Origin: Rubrivivax sp.
Lineage (GTDB): Bacteria; Pseudomonadota; Gammaproteobacteria; Burkholderiales; Burkholderiaceae_C
Assembly: GCA_027487585.1 (NCBI GenBank)
Contig: JAIYDH010000257.1
Location: forward strand, 1 to 34,826
Length of the DNA stretch: 34,826 nucleotides
Direction: 5' to 3'
Numbering within the stretch: position 1 is the stretch's first letter; each line of letters starts with the position of its first letter. The notes below the pieces were generated by a model. That model had not been told where the DNA came from. It was given only the letters and a program-made list of their open reading frames with translations, and searched no databases. Made by a program: the position numbers and the translations under genes. Shown here in pieces: positions 21,149-34,054 of the stretch.

Positions 21149-22072
21149 TCAGGGCGCCGGGCGCGGCGCCGACTGCGTGTCGGCCTGGGTCACGTGGCTG
21201 AAGGGCGGCACGCTGTGCGTCAGCCACACGTTGCCGCCGATCACCGAGCCGTGGCCGATGGTCACGCGGCCCAGCACGGTGGCGCCGGCGTAGATGACGA
21301 CGCCGTCCTCGACGACGGGGTGCCGGGCCAGGCCCTTGTGCAGCGTGCCGTCGGCGCCGGCCGGGAAGCTCTTCGCGCCCAGCGTGACGTTCTGGTACAG
21401 GCGCACCTGCGCGCCGATGACGGCGGTCTCGCCGATGACGACGCCGGTGCCGTGGTCGACGAAGAAGCCGGGGCCGATCTGTGCCCCTGGGTGGATGTCG
21501 ATGCCGGTCTCGGCATGGGCCAGCTCGGCCACGACGCGGGCCACCAACGGCAGCTCGAGCTGGTAGAGCTGGTGCGCCAGGCGGTGGTTGATGCCGGCGC
21601 GGATGCCCGGGTAGCACAGCAGCACCTCGTCGACGCTGCGGGCCGCCGGGTCGCCCTTGAAGGCGGCCAGCACGTCGCTGTCGAGCAGCCGCCGCACCGA
21701 GGGCAGCCGCTCGGCAAAGCGCTGCACGGCCTCGGCGGCCCGCGGGCCGGGCGCGGCCTCGGTGGCGTCGGCGCCGCCCTGGCGGGCGTGGTGGCGCAGT
21801 TCGAGTTCGGCCTGCTGGCGCAGCGCCGTCAAGGCGGCGGCCAGCGTGTGGCCGACGTAGAAGTCTTCATGGTCGGGGCGCAGGTCGGGCGGGCCCAAAC
21901 GCATCGGGAACAGCGCGCCACGCAGCTGGTCCACCACCGTGGCCAGCACCTCGCGCGAGGGCAGTTCGCGCGCGCCGGCCTCCGGGGCGCGGCCCTGCGA
22001 CTGGCGCCAGGCGTGGCGCACCTCGCGCAGGCCTTCCACCACCGCCTGCAGCGGCAGCGTGTCGGTGGCCAT
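21149..22072 (-). CDS. cysE: Serine O-acetyltransferase (CysE/EpsC type)
   Basis: Hexapeptide-repeat C-terminus HAETGIDIHPGAQIGPGFFVDHGTGVVIGETAVIGAQVRLYQNVTLGAKSFP...GGNVWLTHSVPPFSHV; ATG at 22072. Confidence 0.93.
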   Translation of the reverse strand: MATDTLPLQAVVEGLREVRHAWRQSQGRAPEAGARELPSREVLATVVDQLRGALFPMRLGPPDLRPDHEDFYVGHTLAAALTALRQQAELELRHHARQGGADATEAAPGPRAAEAVQRFAERLPSVRRLLDSDVLAAFKGDPAARSVDEVLLCYPGIRAGINHRLAHQLYQLELPLVARVVAELAHAETGIDIHPGAQIGPGFFVDHGTGVVIGETAVIGAQVRLYQNVTLGAKSFPAGADGTLHKGLARHPVVEDGVVIYAGATVLGRVTIGHGSVIGGNVWLTHSVPPFSHVTQADTQSAPRPAP

Positions 22073-22077
22073 CGGGT

Positions 22078-22572
22078 TTAGTCCTGCGTCCACGGCAGGC
22101 CGTGGAAGCGCCAGCCGTTGATGTGGCCGCGCTGGGTGCTGTCGTCGAGGTCGCCCTCGAAGCCCTCGAGCACGTTGAAGACATCCGGCAGCCCGGCCTT
22201 GGTGGCGGCCTCGGCCGCGGCGGCTGAGCGCTTGCCACTGCGGCACAGCAGCAGCAACGGCTTGCCGCTCTTGCCGGGATGGCCGGCCTTGGCCTCGAGC
22301 TCCTTCACGAAGCGCGGGTTGCGCGTGAGCGAGGTGCCTGTGGCCCAGGCCACGTGCAGGCTGCCGGGCACGTGGCCGACGAAGTGCCGCTCCTCGGCGC
22401 TGCGCACGTCCACCAGCACGGCGTCGCCGGCCTGGGCCAGCGCCCAGGCCTCGCGCGGGGTGACGCTACCGGCAAAGGGCAGGCCGTTTGCGTGGGCGGC
22501 ATCGCGGGCGCGCGCCAGCGTGGGTGCCCCGGTCGACGCGGTCGTGGCCGCGTCCAGCAGTTCGGTGCTCAT
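22078..22572 (-). CDS. Rhodanese-like sulfurtransferase
   Basis: VLVDVRSAEERHFVGHVPGSLHVAW...LLLLCRSGKRSAAAAEA with active-site CRSGKRS. Confidence 0.92.
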   Translation of the reverse strand: MSTELLDAATTASTGAPTLARARDAAHANGLPFAGSVTPREAWALAQAGDAVLVDVRSAEERHFVGHVPGSLHVAWATGTSLTRNPRFVKELEAKAGHPGKSGKPLLLLCRSGKRSAAAAEAATKAGLPDVFNVLEGFEGDLDDSTQRGHINGWRFHGLPWTQD

Positions 22573-22604
22573 CGTCGTTCAGGCCCGAGGGAAGGCGGGC
22601 CGGT

Positions 22605-22667
22605 GTCGTTCTGATCGGGCCGCTAGGCTAGGTGGCAGGTCTGGGGCCACCAACGAATCAGAACGAC
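22605..22667. repeat. 11-bp perfect inverted repeat bracketing the encapsulin-operon promoter
   Basis: GTCGTTCTGAT (22605-22615) and ATCAGAACGAC (22657-22667); centre-to-centre 52 bp. Confidence 0.7.
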
Positions 22668-22678
22668 TGACTTGATGC
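22625..22678 (-). promoter_or_regulatory. Sulfur-regulon promoter module of the rhodanese-encapsulin-fcc operon
   Basis: Minus strand: GCATCAA-N14-TTCGTTGG-N18-CTAGCCT (plus-strand GCATCAG-like box 22672-22678, CCAACGAA 22650-22657, TAG 22629-22631). Confidence 0.68.
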
Positions 22679-22781
22679 GAAAGGTGAATGAGGGCCGCGG
22701 GCTGCCGGGTCTTGGGCTCTCAGGCGTCGGGCAAGCGGTAGTCTGCGCCGACGATCACGATGGTGGGCGGTGGTGTAGCCG

Positions 22782-22851
22782 TGCACATGCGATTTTCGAA
22801 TGTGCAATGTCGTTTGAATTCGTTGGGCGATGCAAGGCGGCTGCCTAGAGT
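22782..22851 (+). promoter_or_regulatory. Sulfur-regulon promoter core and palindrome upstream of sbp2-cysTWA
   Basis: TTCGTTGG (22819-22826)-N18-CTAGAGT (22845-22851). The upstream GCATCAG box is replaced by a perfect palindrome TGCACAT-N11-ATGTGCA (22782-22806). Confidence 0.65.
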
Positions 22852-22886
22852 CGCGCTCCTTGTTTCACTGAAGACTGGCGCTTCCC

Positions 22887-23903
22887 GTGCTTTCCCGTCG
22901 TCATCTGCTGTCTGCTGCGGCCCTGCCGCTGGCCCTGGCCCTGCCTGCCGCGCGTGCCCAGTCGGCCACCAGCCTGCTCAACGTCAGCTACGACGTGAGC
23001 CGCGAGTTCTACAAGGACTTCAACGTCGCTTTCGCCGCGCACTGGAAGAAGACGACCGGCCAGGACGTGACGCTGAACCAGAGCCACGGCGGCAGCAGCC
23101 GCCAGGCGCGCAGCGTGGCCGACGGCCTGGAGGCCGACGTCATCACGATGAACCAGCACAACGACATCGACATCCTGCACACGCGGGGTGGCCTGGTGCC
23201 GGCGAACTGGGCGACGCGGCTGCCGAACAACGCCAGCCCCACCACCAGCATCACCGTCATCCTGGTGCGCAAGGGCAACCCGAAGAACATCCGCGACTGG
23301 AGCGACCTCGGCCGCGCGGGCCTGCAGGTCATCATCCCCAACCCCAAGACCAGCGGCAACGGCCGCTACACCTACCTCGCGGCCTGGGGCGCGGGCGTGA
23401 AGGGCGGCGCCAGCGACGCCGCGGCCAAGGCGCTGGTGACGCGCATCTTCGCCAACGTGCCGGTGCTCGACGGCGGCGGCCGCGGCGCCACCACCACCTT
23501 TGCGCAGCGCAACCTGGGCGACGCGCTCGTCACCTTCGAGAGCGAGGCGCCGCTGATCACGCGCGAGTTCGGCGACAACTTCGAGCTCGTCTACCCGAGC
23601 CGCACCATCCTGGCCGAGAACCCGGTGAGCGTGGTCGATCGCGTGGTCGACCGGCGCGGCACGCGCCGGCTCGCCGAGGCCTACCTGCAGTACCTGTACA
23701 CGCCCGAAGGCCAGGAGATCGCCGCCAAGCACCACCTGCGCCCGCGCAACGCCCAGGTGCTGGCGCGTTATGCGAAGCAGTTCCCCAAGGTGAACACCTT
23801 CACGGTGGACGAGGTCTTCGGCGGCTGGACGAAGGCGCAGACCGAGCACTTCAACGACGGCGGCCACTACGACCAGGTGATCTTGGCCGCCAAGGGTCGG
23901 TGA
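22887..23903 (+). CDS. sbp: Sulfate ABC transporter substrate-binding protein (second paralog)
   Basis: GTG start; SLLNVSYDVSREFYKDFNVAFAAHWKKTTGQDVTLNQSHGGSSRQARSVADGLEADVITMNQHNDIDIL; heads cysTWA. Confidence 0.93.
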   Translation: MLSRRHLLSAAALPLALALPAARAQSATSLLNVSYDVSREFYKDFNVAFAAHWKKTTGQDVTLNQSHGGSSRQARSVADGLEADVITMNQHNDIDILHTRGGLVPANWATRLPNNASPTTSITVILVRKGNPKNIRDWSDLGRAGLQVIIPNPKTSGNGRYTYLAAWGAGVKGGASDAAAKALVTRIFANVPVLDGGGRGATTTFAQRNLGDALVTFESEAPLITREFGDNFELVYPSRTILAENPVSVVDRVVDRRGTRRLAEAYLQYLYTPEGQEIAAKHHLRPRNAQVLARYAKQFPKVNTFTVDEVFGGWTKAQTEHFNDGGHYDQVILAAKGR

Positions 23904-23910
23904 GTCGTTC

Positions 23911-24750
23911 GTGATCCTCTCCCGCGCCCTCCTCAAGCGCCACACCGTGCTGCCGGGTTTCGACCTGGCGCTGGGTTTCGCGCTGCTCTACATCAGCCTG
24001 ATCGTGCTGATCCCGCTGTCGGCGGCCTTCCTGAAGACCTTCACGATGACGTGGCAGCAGTTTCTCGATGCCACGACCACGCCGCGCGTGATGGCGAGCT
24101 ACAGGCTCACCTTCGGCGCCAGCTTTCTGGCGGCGGCGCTCAACGCCGTGTTCGGCCTCTTGATCGCGTGGATGCTGGTGCGCTACAGCTTCCCCGGCAA
24201 GCGCATCGTCGACGCGCTGGTGGACCTGCCGTTTGCGCTGCCCACGGCAGTGGCCGGCATCGCGCTCACCGCCATCTGGGCGCAGAACGGCACGCTGGGC
24301 CAGTGGCTGCCGTTCAAGGTGAGCTTCACGCCCATCGGCGTGTGGGTGGCGCTGGTGTTCATCGGCCTGCCGTTTGTGGTGCGCACGGTGCAGCCGGTGC
24401 TCGAAGACGTGAACCGCGAGCTCGAGGAGGTGGCCGCCACGCTGGGCGCCAACCGCTGGCAGACCTTCAGCCGGGTGGTCTTTCCCATCGTGGCCCCCGC
24501 GCTGCTGACGGGCTTTGCGCTGGCCTTCGCGCGTGCGCTGGGTGAGTACGGCAGCGTCATCTTCATCGCCGGCAACATGCCCATGATCAGCGAGATCACG
24601 CCGCTGCTCATCATCACCAAGCTCGAGCAGTACGACTACGCGGGCGCCACCGCCATTGCCGTGGTGATGCTGGTGACGAGCTTCGTGCTCTTGCTCATCA
24701 TCAATGCGCTGCAGGCCTGGGCGCGGCGGCGGCAAGGGGGCATTGCATGA
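23911..24750 (+). CDS. cysT: Sulfate ABC transporter permease CysT (CysU)
   Basis: [59 protein letters not shown]; operon position. Confidence 0.95.
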   Translation: MILSRALLKRHTVLPGFDLALGFALLYISLIVLIPLSAAFLKTFTMTWQQFLDATTTPRVMASYRLTFGASFLAAALNAVFGLLIAWMLVRYSFPGKRIVDALVDLPFALPTAVAGIALTAIWAQNGTLGQWLPFKVSFTPIGVWVALVFIGLPFVVRTVQPVLEDVNRELEEVAATLGANRWQTFSRVVFPIVAPALLTGFALAFARALGEYGSVIFIAGNMPMISEITPLLIITKLEQYDYAGATAIAVVMLVTSFVLLLIINALQAWARRRQGGIA

Positions 24751-25649
24751 ACACCGCCACCGTGGCCCCGGGGCCCGCAGCCGCCGCCGTGCGCCCACGC
24801 GTGCTGCGTGCCGCCACCACCGAGGCGCCTTGGGTGCGCCGGCTGATCATCGGCCTGGGGCTGGCGTTCATGACGCTGTTCCTCTTCATCCCGCTGGTCA
24901 CCGTGTTCTACGAGGCGCTGAAGAAGGGCTGGGACGTCTACCTCGCGGCCATCGTCGAGCCCGATGCGCTCTCGGCCATCAAGCTGACGCTCATCGCCGC
25001 GGCCATCAGCGTGCCGCTGAACCTGGCTTTCGGGCTGGCCGCGGCCTGGTCGATCGCCAAGTTCGAGTTCCGCGGCAAGAACGTGCTGCTGACGCTGATC
25101 GACCTGCCCTTCAGCGTGAGCCCGGTGATCGCCGGCCTCATCTACGTGCTGGTGTTCGGCCTGCAGGGCTGGTTCGGCGCCTGGCTGATCGAGAACGACA
25201 TGAAGGTGATCTTCGCGCTGCCCGGCATCGTGCTGGCCACCGTCTTCGTCACCCTGCCCTTCATCGCCCGCGAACTGATACCGCTGATGCAGGCCCAGGG
25301 CATCGAGCAGGAAGAGGCGGCGCGCGTGCTGGGTGCCGGCGGCTGGCAGATCTTCTGGCGCGTGACGCTGCCCAACGTGAAGTGGGCGCTGCTGTACGGC
25401 GTGATCCTGTGCAACGCGCGGGCGATGGGCGAGTTCGGCGCGGTGAGCGTGGTCTCCGGCCACATCCGCGGGCAGACGAACACGATGCCGCTGCACATCG
25501 AGATCGTCTACAACGAATACCAGTTCGCGGCGGCGTTTGCGGTGGCCTCGCTGCTGGCGCTGCTGGCCCTGGTGACGCTGGTGCTGAAGTACATCGTCGA
25601 ACAGCGCGTCAAGGGGCAAAAGCGCGAAGCCCACGACCGTGCCGAATGA
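24747..25649 (+). CDS. cysW: Sulfate ABC transporter permease CysW
   Basis: ATGA overlap with cys[60 protein letters not shown]. Confidence 0.95.
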   Translation: MNTATVAPGPAAAAVRPRVLRAATTEAPWVRRLIIGLGLAFMTLFLFIPLVTVFYEALKKGWDVYLAAIVEPDALSAIKLTLIAAAISVPLNLAFGLAAAWSIAKFEFRGKNVLLTLIDLPFSVSPVIAGLIYVLVFGLQGWFGAWLIENDMKVIFALPGIVLATVFVTLPFIARELIPLMQAQGIEQEEAARVLGAGGWQIFWRVTLPNVKWALLYGVILCNARAMGEFGAVSVVSGHIRGQTNTMPLHIEIVYNEYQFAAAFAVASLLALLALVTLVLKYIVEQRVKGQKREAHDRAE

Positions 25650-25682
25650 CACCCCGCTCGGATTGAAACCAGGCACGCCCTC

Positions 25683-26734
<1,052 letters not shown>

Positions 26735-26738
<4 letters not shown>

Positions 26739-27697
26739 ATTTCGAAGTCGGTGGCGTCGCCTACCGGCGCCGCCAGCGCCCGTTGCAGCAGCGCGCGCGT
26801 GAGCGTGGGCGCGAAGGTCTCGATGAAGTCGAACACGTAGCCGCGCAGGAAGGCGTCGCGCCGCACGGCCACGCGGGTGGTCTGCATCGGGAACAGATGG
26901 CGCGCGTCCAGGGCCACCAGGCCCGCATCACGCGCTTCGTCGAAGGCCATCGCGGCGATCACGCCCACGCCGATGCCGAGCTCGACATAGGTCTTGATGA
27001 CGTCGGCGTCCATCGCCTGCAGCACCACGTCGGCCGCCAGGCCCTCGCGCGCGAAGGCCTCGTCGATCTGGCGCCGGCCGGTGTAGCCGGCCTCGTAGGT
27101 GACGAGCGGGCACTGCGCCAGCCGCGCCAGCGTGAGCGCGCGGCCGGCGGCGGCCTCGGCGGCCAGCGCGTGGCCACGCGGCACGACCACGGCGTGTGTC
27201 CAGCGGTAGCAGGGCAGGGCGAGCAAACCCGGGAAGTCGGCCAGCACCTCGGTGGCGACGCCGAGATCGGCCGTTCCCGACAGCACCGCCTCGGCCACCT
27301 GGCGCGGCGAGCCTTGCTGCAGGTGCAGCGTCACGCCCGGGTGGGTGGCACGGAAGTCGCGCACCGCGCCGGGCAAGGCGTAGCGGGCCTGCGAGTGCGT
27401 GGCGGCTACCTTCAGCAGGCCGCGGTCGCTGGCGGCGAAGTCGGCGCCCGCGCGCTTGAGGTTGTCGGCGTCCTGCAGCAGCCGCTCCACCACCGGCATC
27501 AGCGCCTCGCCGGGTGGCGTGAGGCCCAGCAGCCGCCGCCCGGCGCGGCGGAACAGCAGCACGCCGAGCTCGTCTTCCAGCTCCTTGAGCTGGCGGCTCA
27601 CACCCGGCTGCGAGGTGTGCAGCGCCTCGGCCACGAGCGTGAGGTTGAAGCCCTGGCGGACGGTTTCGCGGACGGCGCGGAGTTGCTGGAAGTTCAC
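26735..27697 (-). CDS. LysR-family transcriptional regulator, second CysB/Cbl/SsuR-like paralog
   Basis: GTG start; [58 protein letters not shown]...[11 protein letters not shown]; closely similar to the 4346-5305 product. Confidence 0.9.
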
Positions 27698-27735
27698 CGG
27701 GGGCTGCGAGGCTGACTGGGCAGGAGGGCGTCGAT

Positions 27736-30735
<3,000 letters not shown>

Positions 30736-30742
30736 ATCGGCC

Positions 30743-30781
30743 TTGGATCGGGCATGGCCCGCACCTATAATTTCTATAGGT
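30743..30781 (+). promoter_or_regulatory. Sigma-70 promoter with overlapping palindrome for the DUF4258/HTH pair
   Basis: TTGGAT (30743-30748)-N17-TATAAT (30766-30771); perfect palindrome ACCTATA-ATTTC-TATAGGT (30763-30781) overlaps the -10; ATG at 30783. Confidence 0.72.
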
Positions 30782-30782
30782 C

Positions 30783-31097
30783 ATGGCATCGGTCCACAAG
30801 CTCTCGCTGCCCCAGTTGCAACGCCTCATCCGGCAGCGCAGCAGCGATCCTGCGGCTGTGTTCCTCACCGATCACTGCCGGCAGCGCATGCGCCAGCGGC
30901 ATTTCAGCTGGTTGCTGGTGCTCGATGTCCTGCGCGAGGGTCGGCTCCACCGCCCACCTGAGCCGGATGTGCGCCACACCGGCATCGTGTGCCGCATGGA
31001 GCACTTCGTAGCGGGCCGCCACCTGGCTGCGGCGGTGGCGCTGGACGACGCCGATCCTGGCGTGCTCGTGGTGACAGTCATTGACCTGGAGAATTGA
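30783..31097 (+). CDS. DUF4258-like protein, putative toxin of a type II TA pair
   Basis: AVFLTDHCRQRMRQRHFSWLLVLDVLREGRLHRPPEPDVRHTGIVCRMEHFVAGRHLAAAVALDDADPGVLVVTVIDLEN; directly followed by an HTH gene. Confidence 0.72.
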   Translation: MASVHKLSLPQLQRLIRQRSSDPAAVFLTDHCRQRMRQRHFSWLLVLDVLREGRLHRPPEPDVRHTGIVCRMEHFVAGRHLAAAVALDDADPGVLVVTVIDLEN

Positions 31098-31099
31098 CG

Positions 31100-31561
31100 A
31101 TGCTCAAGTTTGACGATGGCGGTTTGCGCAATGTCTTCCTGGCCAATGGCTACACGCAGCGCCACACCGCGCATGGCATGGCGACGGCCATCCACGACCT
31201 GGATGGCCTCGTGCATTCCATCTGCGCAGCGCTGGTGCGCAAGCCCGGTCAACTCACGGGCAGCGAGTTCCGCTACCTGCGCCAGCACCTGCGGCTGTCT
31301 CAGGCCTCGCTGGGCCAACTGCTGGGCGTGTCGGAGCAGAGCGTGGCGCTGTGGGAGAAGCGCAGCCGCATCCCGGTGCTGGCCGACAAGCACCTGCGGT
31401 TGCTTTGGAGCGAGCGCCATGACGGCAACGAGACCATCGCCCGCGTGATGCAGCGCGTGAACGAGGTGGAGCGGCTCATCCACCAGCGCTTGGTGTTGAA
31501 GACGACACCGCGGCGCGGCTGGCAGGCCAAGGCAGAGCCCGCCGAGGAGGCCGGGGCCTGA
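31100..31561 (+). CDS. HTH-domain protein, putative antitoxin (MqsA/YgiT-like)
   Basis: EFRYLRQHLRLSQASLGQLLGVSEQSVALWEKRSRIPVLADKHLRLLW; ATG 2 nt after the toxin stop. Confidence 0.75.
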   Translation: MLKFDDGGLRNVFLANGYTQRHTAHGMATAIHDLDGLVHSICAALVRKPGQLTGSEFRYLRQHLRLSQASLGQLLGVSEQSVALWEKRSRIPVLADKHLRLLWSERHDGNETIARVMQRVNEVERLIHQRLVLKTTPRRGWQAKAEPAEEAGA

Positions 31562-31586
31562 GGCCTCCTGGCCCGGCTGACGGCTT

Positions 31587-31796
31587 TCAGCGCGGGCCGG
31601 CCTTCAGCGCATCGACGATGCGCACGGTCTCGACGCTCACACGCACGACTCGGGCCAGCAACGTAGCGACGCGCTCCTTGTGATCTGCAAAGCGGTAGGT
31701 GAACGCCTCGCGAACGATCGTCTCGCGTGTACTGCCACTGGCCTTCTTCAGCCGATCCAGTTCAGCCAGGTATTCGTTGATCAGGACTTGGCTCAT
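31587..31796 (-). pseudogene. Probable internally deleted relic of a large type ISP-like restriction-modification/helicase gene
   Basis: 69 aa: MSQVLINEYLAELDRLKKASGSTRETIVREAF resembles the N-terminus, and YRFADHKERVATLLARVVRVSVETVRIVDALK a C-terminal segment, of such proteins. Identified from memory of the family, not alignment. Confidence 0.45.
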
Positions 31797-31863
31797 GTGC
31801 TCTTGTGTAGGGGTCCGTCCCTCGAAGGTCTCAGCATAGCGGCCACAAAGCTAGACTGGACAA

Positions 31864-32070
31864 ATGAGCAAGTCAGGTTCCCGTCCTACCAGACTGTCTG
31901 GCGATGTGTTGCTACACGAAGCGCAACGGCCCGCGAGCCTTGCGAGCGAGCCATGCAAGGGTGATGCTCTGGAATCCCTGCCCTCGGTTGAGGCGAGGCC
32001 TGCCGCAGCCTATCGAGGCATCGCGCGCGGTTTGGACACCGCACTGCCGGTCGAACCCGACAGGCTGTGA
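31864..32070 (+). CDS. Hypothetical small ORF
   Basis: 68-aa ORF of atypical composition next to the SGNH hydrolase start; no recognised family. Confidence 0.25.
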   Translation: MSKSGSRPTRLSGDVLLHEAQRPASLASEPCKGDALESLPSVEARPAAAYRGIARGLDTALPVEPDRL

Positions 32071-32733
32071 ATGGACAAGCCCGTTGACTGGCCGCGCCGC
32101 AACCTCCTGGCCGCCTTGGCGGTCACCCCGTTTGCGCTAGCCGCCTGCGGCAAAAATGCCGCGACTACAGCAGGCTCCGCCGTTCCCCTCGGCGCCACCG
32201 TGCTCGCGCTCGGCGACTCGCTCACCTTCGGCACCGGCGTCACGCCCGACACCGCCTACCCCACGGTGCTGGCGCGGCTGAGCGGCTGGAACTTGGTGAA
32301 CGCCGGCATCCCCGGCCACACCTCGGCGCAGGCGCTCGAACGCCTGCCGGGCCTGCTGGCCGAATATCAGCCGGTGCTGGTGATCGTCTCCATCGGCGGC
32401 AACGACCTGCTGCGCCGGCAGGACGAAGCCGCGCTGCGCGAGAACCTGCGCCGCATCCTTGCCGCCGTGCGCGCGGCTGGCGCGCAGGCGCTGCTGGTGG
32501 CCGTGCCGCGGCCCACGCTGGCCGCGCGCGTGACGGGCTCGCTCGACGACCACCCGCTCTACGCCGAGATCGCGTCAGAAATTGGCGTGCCGCTGCACGC
32601 CGAGGGCTGGAGCGCGGTGCTGGCCGATGAGCGCCTGAAGAGCGACGCCATCCACGCCAACGCGGCCGGCTACGAGGCCTTTGCGCAGGGCGTGCTGGCC
32701 ACGTTGCGGGCCAGCGGCCTGCTCAGCCGCTGA
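32071..32733 (+). CDS. SGNH/GDSL hydrolase (arylesterase/TesA-like)
   Basis: VLALGDSLTFGTGVTPDTAYPTVLA (GDS block), IVSIGGNDLLRRQ, KSDAIHANAAGY; N-terminal RR plus Cys near the signal end. Confidence 0.92.
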   Translation: MDKPVDWPRRNLLAALAVTPFALAACGKNAATTAGSAVPLGATVLALGDSLTFGTGVTPDTAYPTVLARLSGWNLVNAGIPGHTSAQALERLPGLLAEYQPVLVIVSIGGNDLLRRQDEAALRENLRRILAAVRAAGAQALLVAVPRPTLAARVTGSLDDHPLYAEIASEIGVPLHAEGWSAVLADERLKSDAIHANAAGYEAFAQGVLATLRASGLLSR

Positions 32734-32752
32734 GAACGCCCCGCCTGCTGGA

Positions 32753-33061
32753 TCAGCCCTTCTTGGCGTAGGCGCTGCACCAGCCCGCTGCCGACACCTG
32801 CTTGCCGGCAAACAGCGGGCAGCCTGCGGCCTTGTCGCCGGGCTTGCCTTGGTACAGCGCGCAGCTGCCGCAGTTCTGGCCCGCAGCGTACTGCTTGAAC
32901 TTGGCCTTGTCGGCCTTGCTGGCGTCGGCCACATAGCCCAGTGCCGCGGCTTGCGGGCTCTTGTCGTCGACCAGCGAGCCTTGTGCCACCGCCGTGCGGG
33001 CCAGCAGCAGGCCGCAGGCCGCGACGGGAAGAATTTGTACGAACTGTCGACGCGAACTCAT
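32753..33061 (-). CDS. High-potential iron-sulfur protein (HiPIP)
   Basis: Tat-like SSRRQFVQILPVAACGLLLA; mature GYVADASKADKAKFKQYAAGQNCGSCALYQGKPGDKAAGCPLFAGKQVSAAGWCSAYAKKG with four cysteines. Confidence 0.93.
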   Translation of the reverse strand: MSSRRQFVQILPVAACGLLLARTAVAQGSLVDDKSPQAAALGYVADASKADKAKFKQYAAGQNCGSCALYQGKPGDKAAGCPLFAGKQVSAAGWCSAYAKKG

Positions 33062-33156
33062 GCGCACTCTCCAAAGGGAAGCAGGACCGTCATAACGCGG
33101 GGCGCACGCCGGCGGTTGACAAGGCGCCCGCAGCCGGCCGTCTCTACACTTCGCCC

Positions 33157-34035
33157 ATGCCTGCCGCCGCCCTGCCCGCCGCTGCCCGCCCCGGCTTCTG
33201 GGCCCGCGCCTGGCGCCACAAGAGCTTTGCCATCGGCGCCGTGCTCAGCGGCGCGCTGGTGGCGGTGGCGCTGCTGTCGCTGCTGTGGACGCCCTACGCG
33301 GTGGCCGAGATCGACATCCCCAGCAAGCTGGCGCCGCCTTCGGCCGCGCACTGGCTGGGCACCGACAGCCTGGGCCGCGACATCGTGAGCCAGCTCATGG
33401 TGGGGGCGCAGAACAGCATCGTGGTTGGCGTGGTGGCGGTGGGCATCGGCCTCGTGCTCGGTGTGGCGCTGGGCTGCGCCGCGGCAGCCGCACAGGCCCA
33501 GGGCCGCAGCGGCTTCGACGAGCTGGTGATGCGCGCCAGCGACTTCACCTTCGCCTTCCCGGCGCTGCTGACGGCCATCATGCTGACGGCCATCTACGGG
33601 CCGGGCCTGTTGATGAGCATCGTGGCCATCGGCATCTTCAACATCCCGGTGTTCGCGCGCATCGCGCGCAGCAGCGCGCAGGCGGTGTGGGCGCGCGAGT
33701 ACGTCACGGCGGCGCGCGCCGCCGGCCTGGGGCCGCTGGCCATCACGCGCGACCACGTGCTGCCCAACATCGCCGGGGTGCTGATCGTGCAGGCCACGAT
33801 CAGCTTTGCCACGGCGATCCTGGCCGAGGCCGCGCTCAGCTTCCTGGGCCTGGGCACGCAGCCGCCGCAACCGAGCTGGGGCCGCATGCTGGGCGAGGCG
33901 CAGTCGCAGATGTTCCAGGCGCCGATGCTGGCGCTGTGGCCCGGCGCGGCCATCATGGCCAGCGTGCTGGGCCTCAACCTCATGGGCGACGGGCTGCGCG
34001 ACCTGCTCGACCCGAAGCTCGCGCGCAGCCGCTGA
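33157..34035 (+). CDS. Peptide-type ABC transporter permease (DppC/OppC family)
   Basis: Membrane protein; HWLGTDSLGRDIVSQLMVGAQNSIVVGVVAVGIGLVLGVALG...EAALSFLGLGTQPPQPSWGRML. Confidence 0.87.
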   Translation: MPAAALPAAARPGFWARAWRHKSFAIGAVLSGALVAVALLSLLWTPYAVAEIDIPSKLAPPSAAHWLGTDSLGRDIVSQLMVGAQNSIVVGVVAVGIGLVLGVALGCAAAAAQAQGRSGFDELVMRASDFTFAFPALLTAIMLTAIYGPGLLMSIVAIGIFNIPVFARIARSSAQAVWAREYVTAARAAGLGPLAITRDHVLPNIAGVLIVQATISFATAILAEAALSFLGLGTQPPQPSWGRMLGEAQSQMFQAPMLALWPGAAIMASVLGLNLMGDGLRDLLDPKLARSR

Positions 34036-34054
34036 CGCGAAAGATGAGCCGCCC

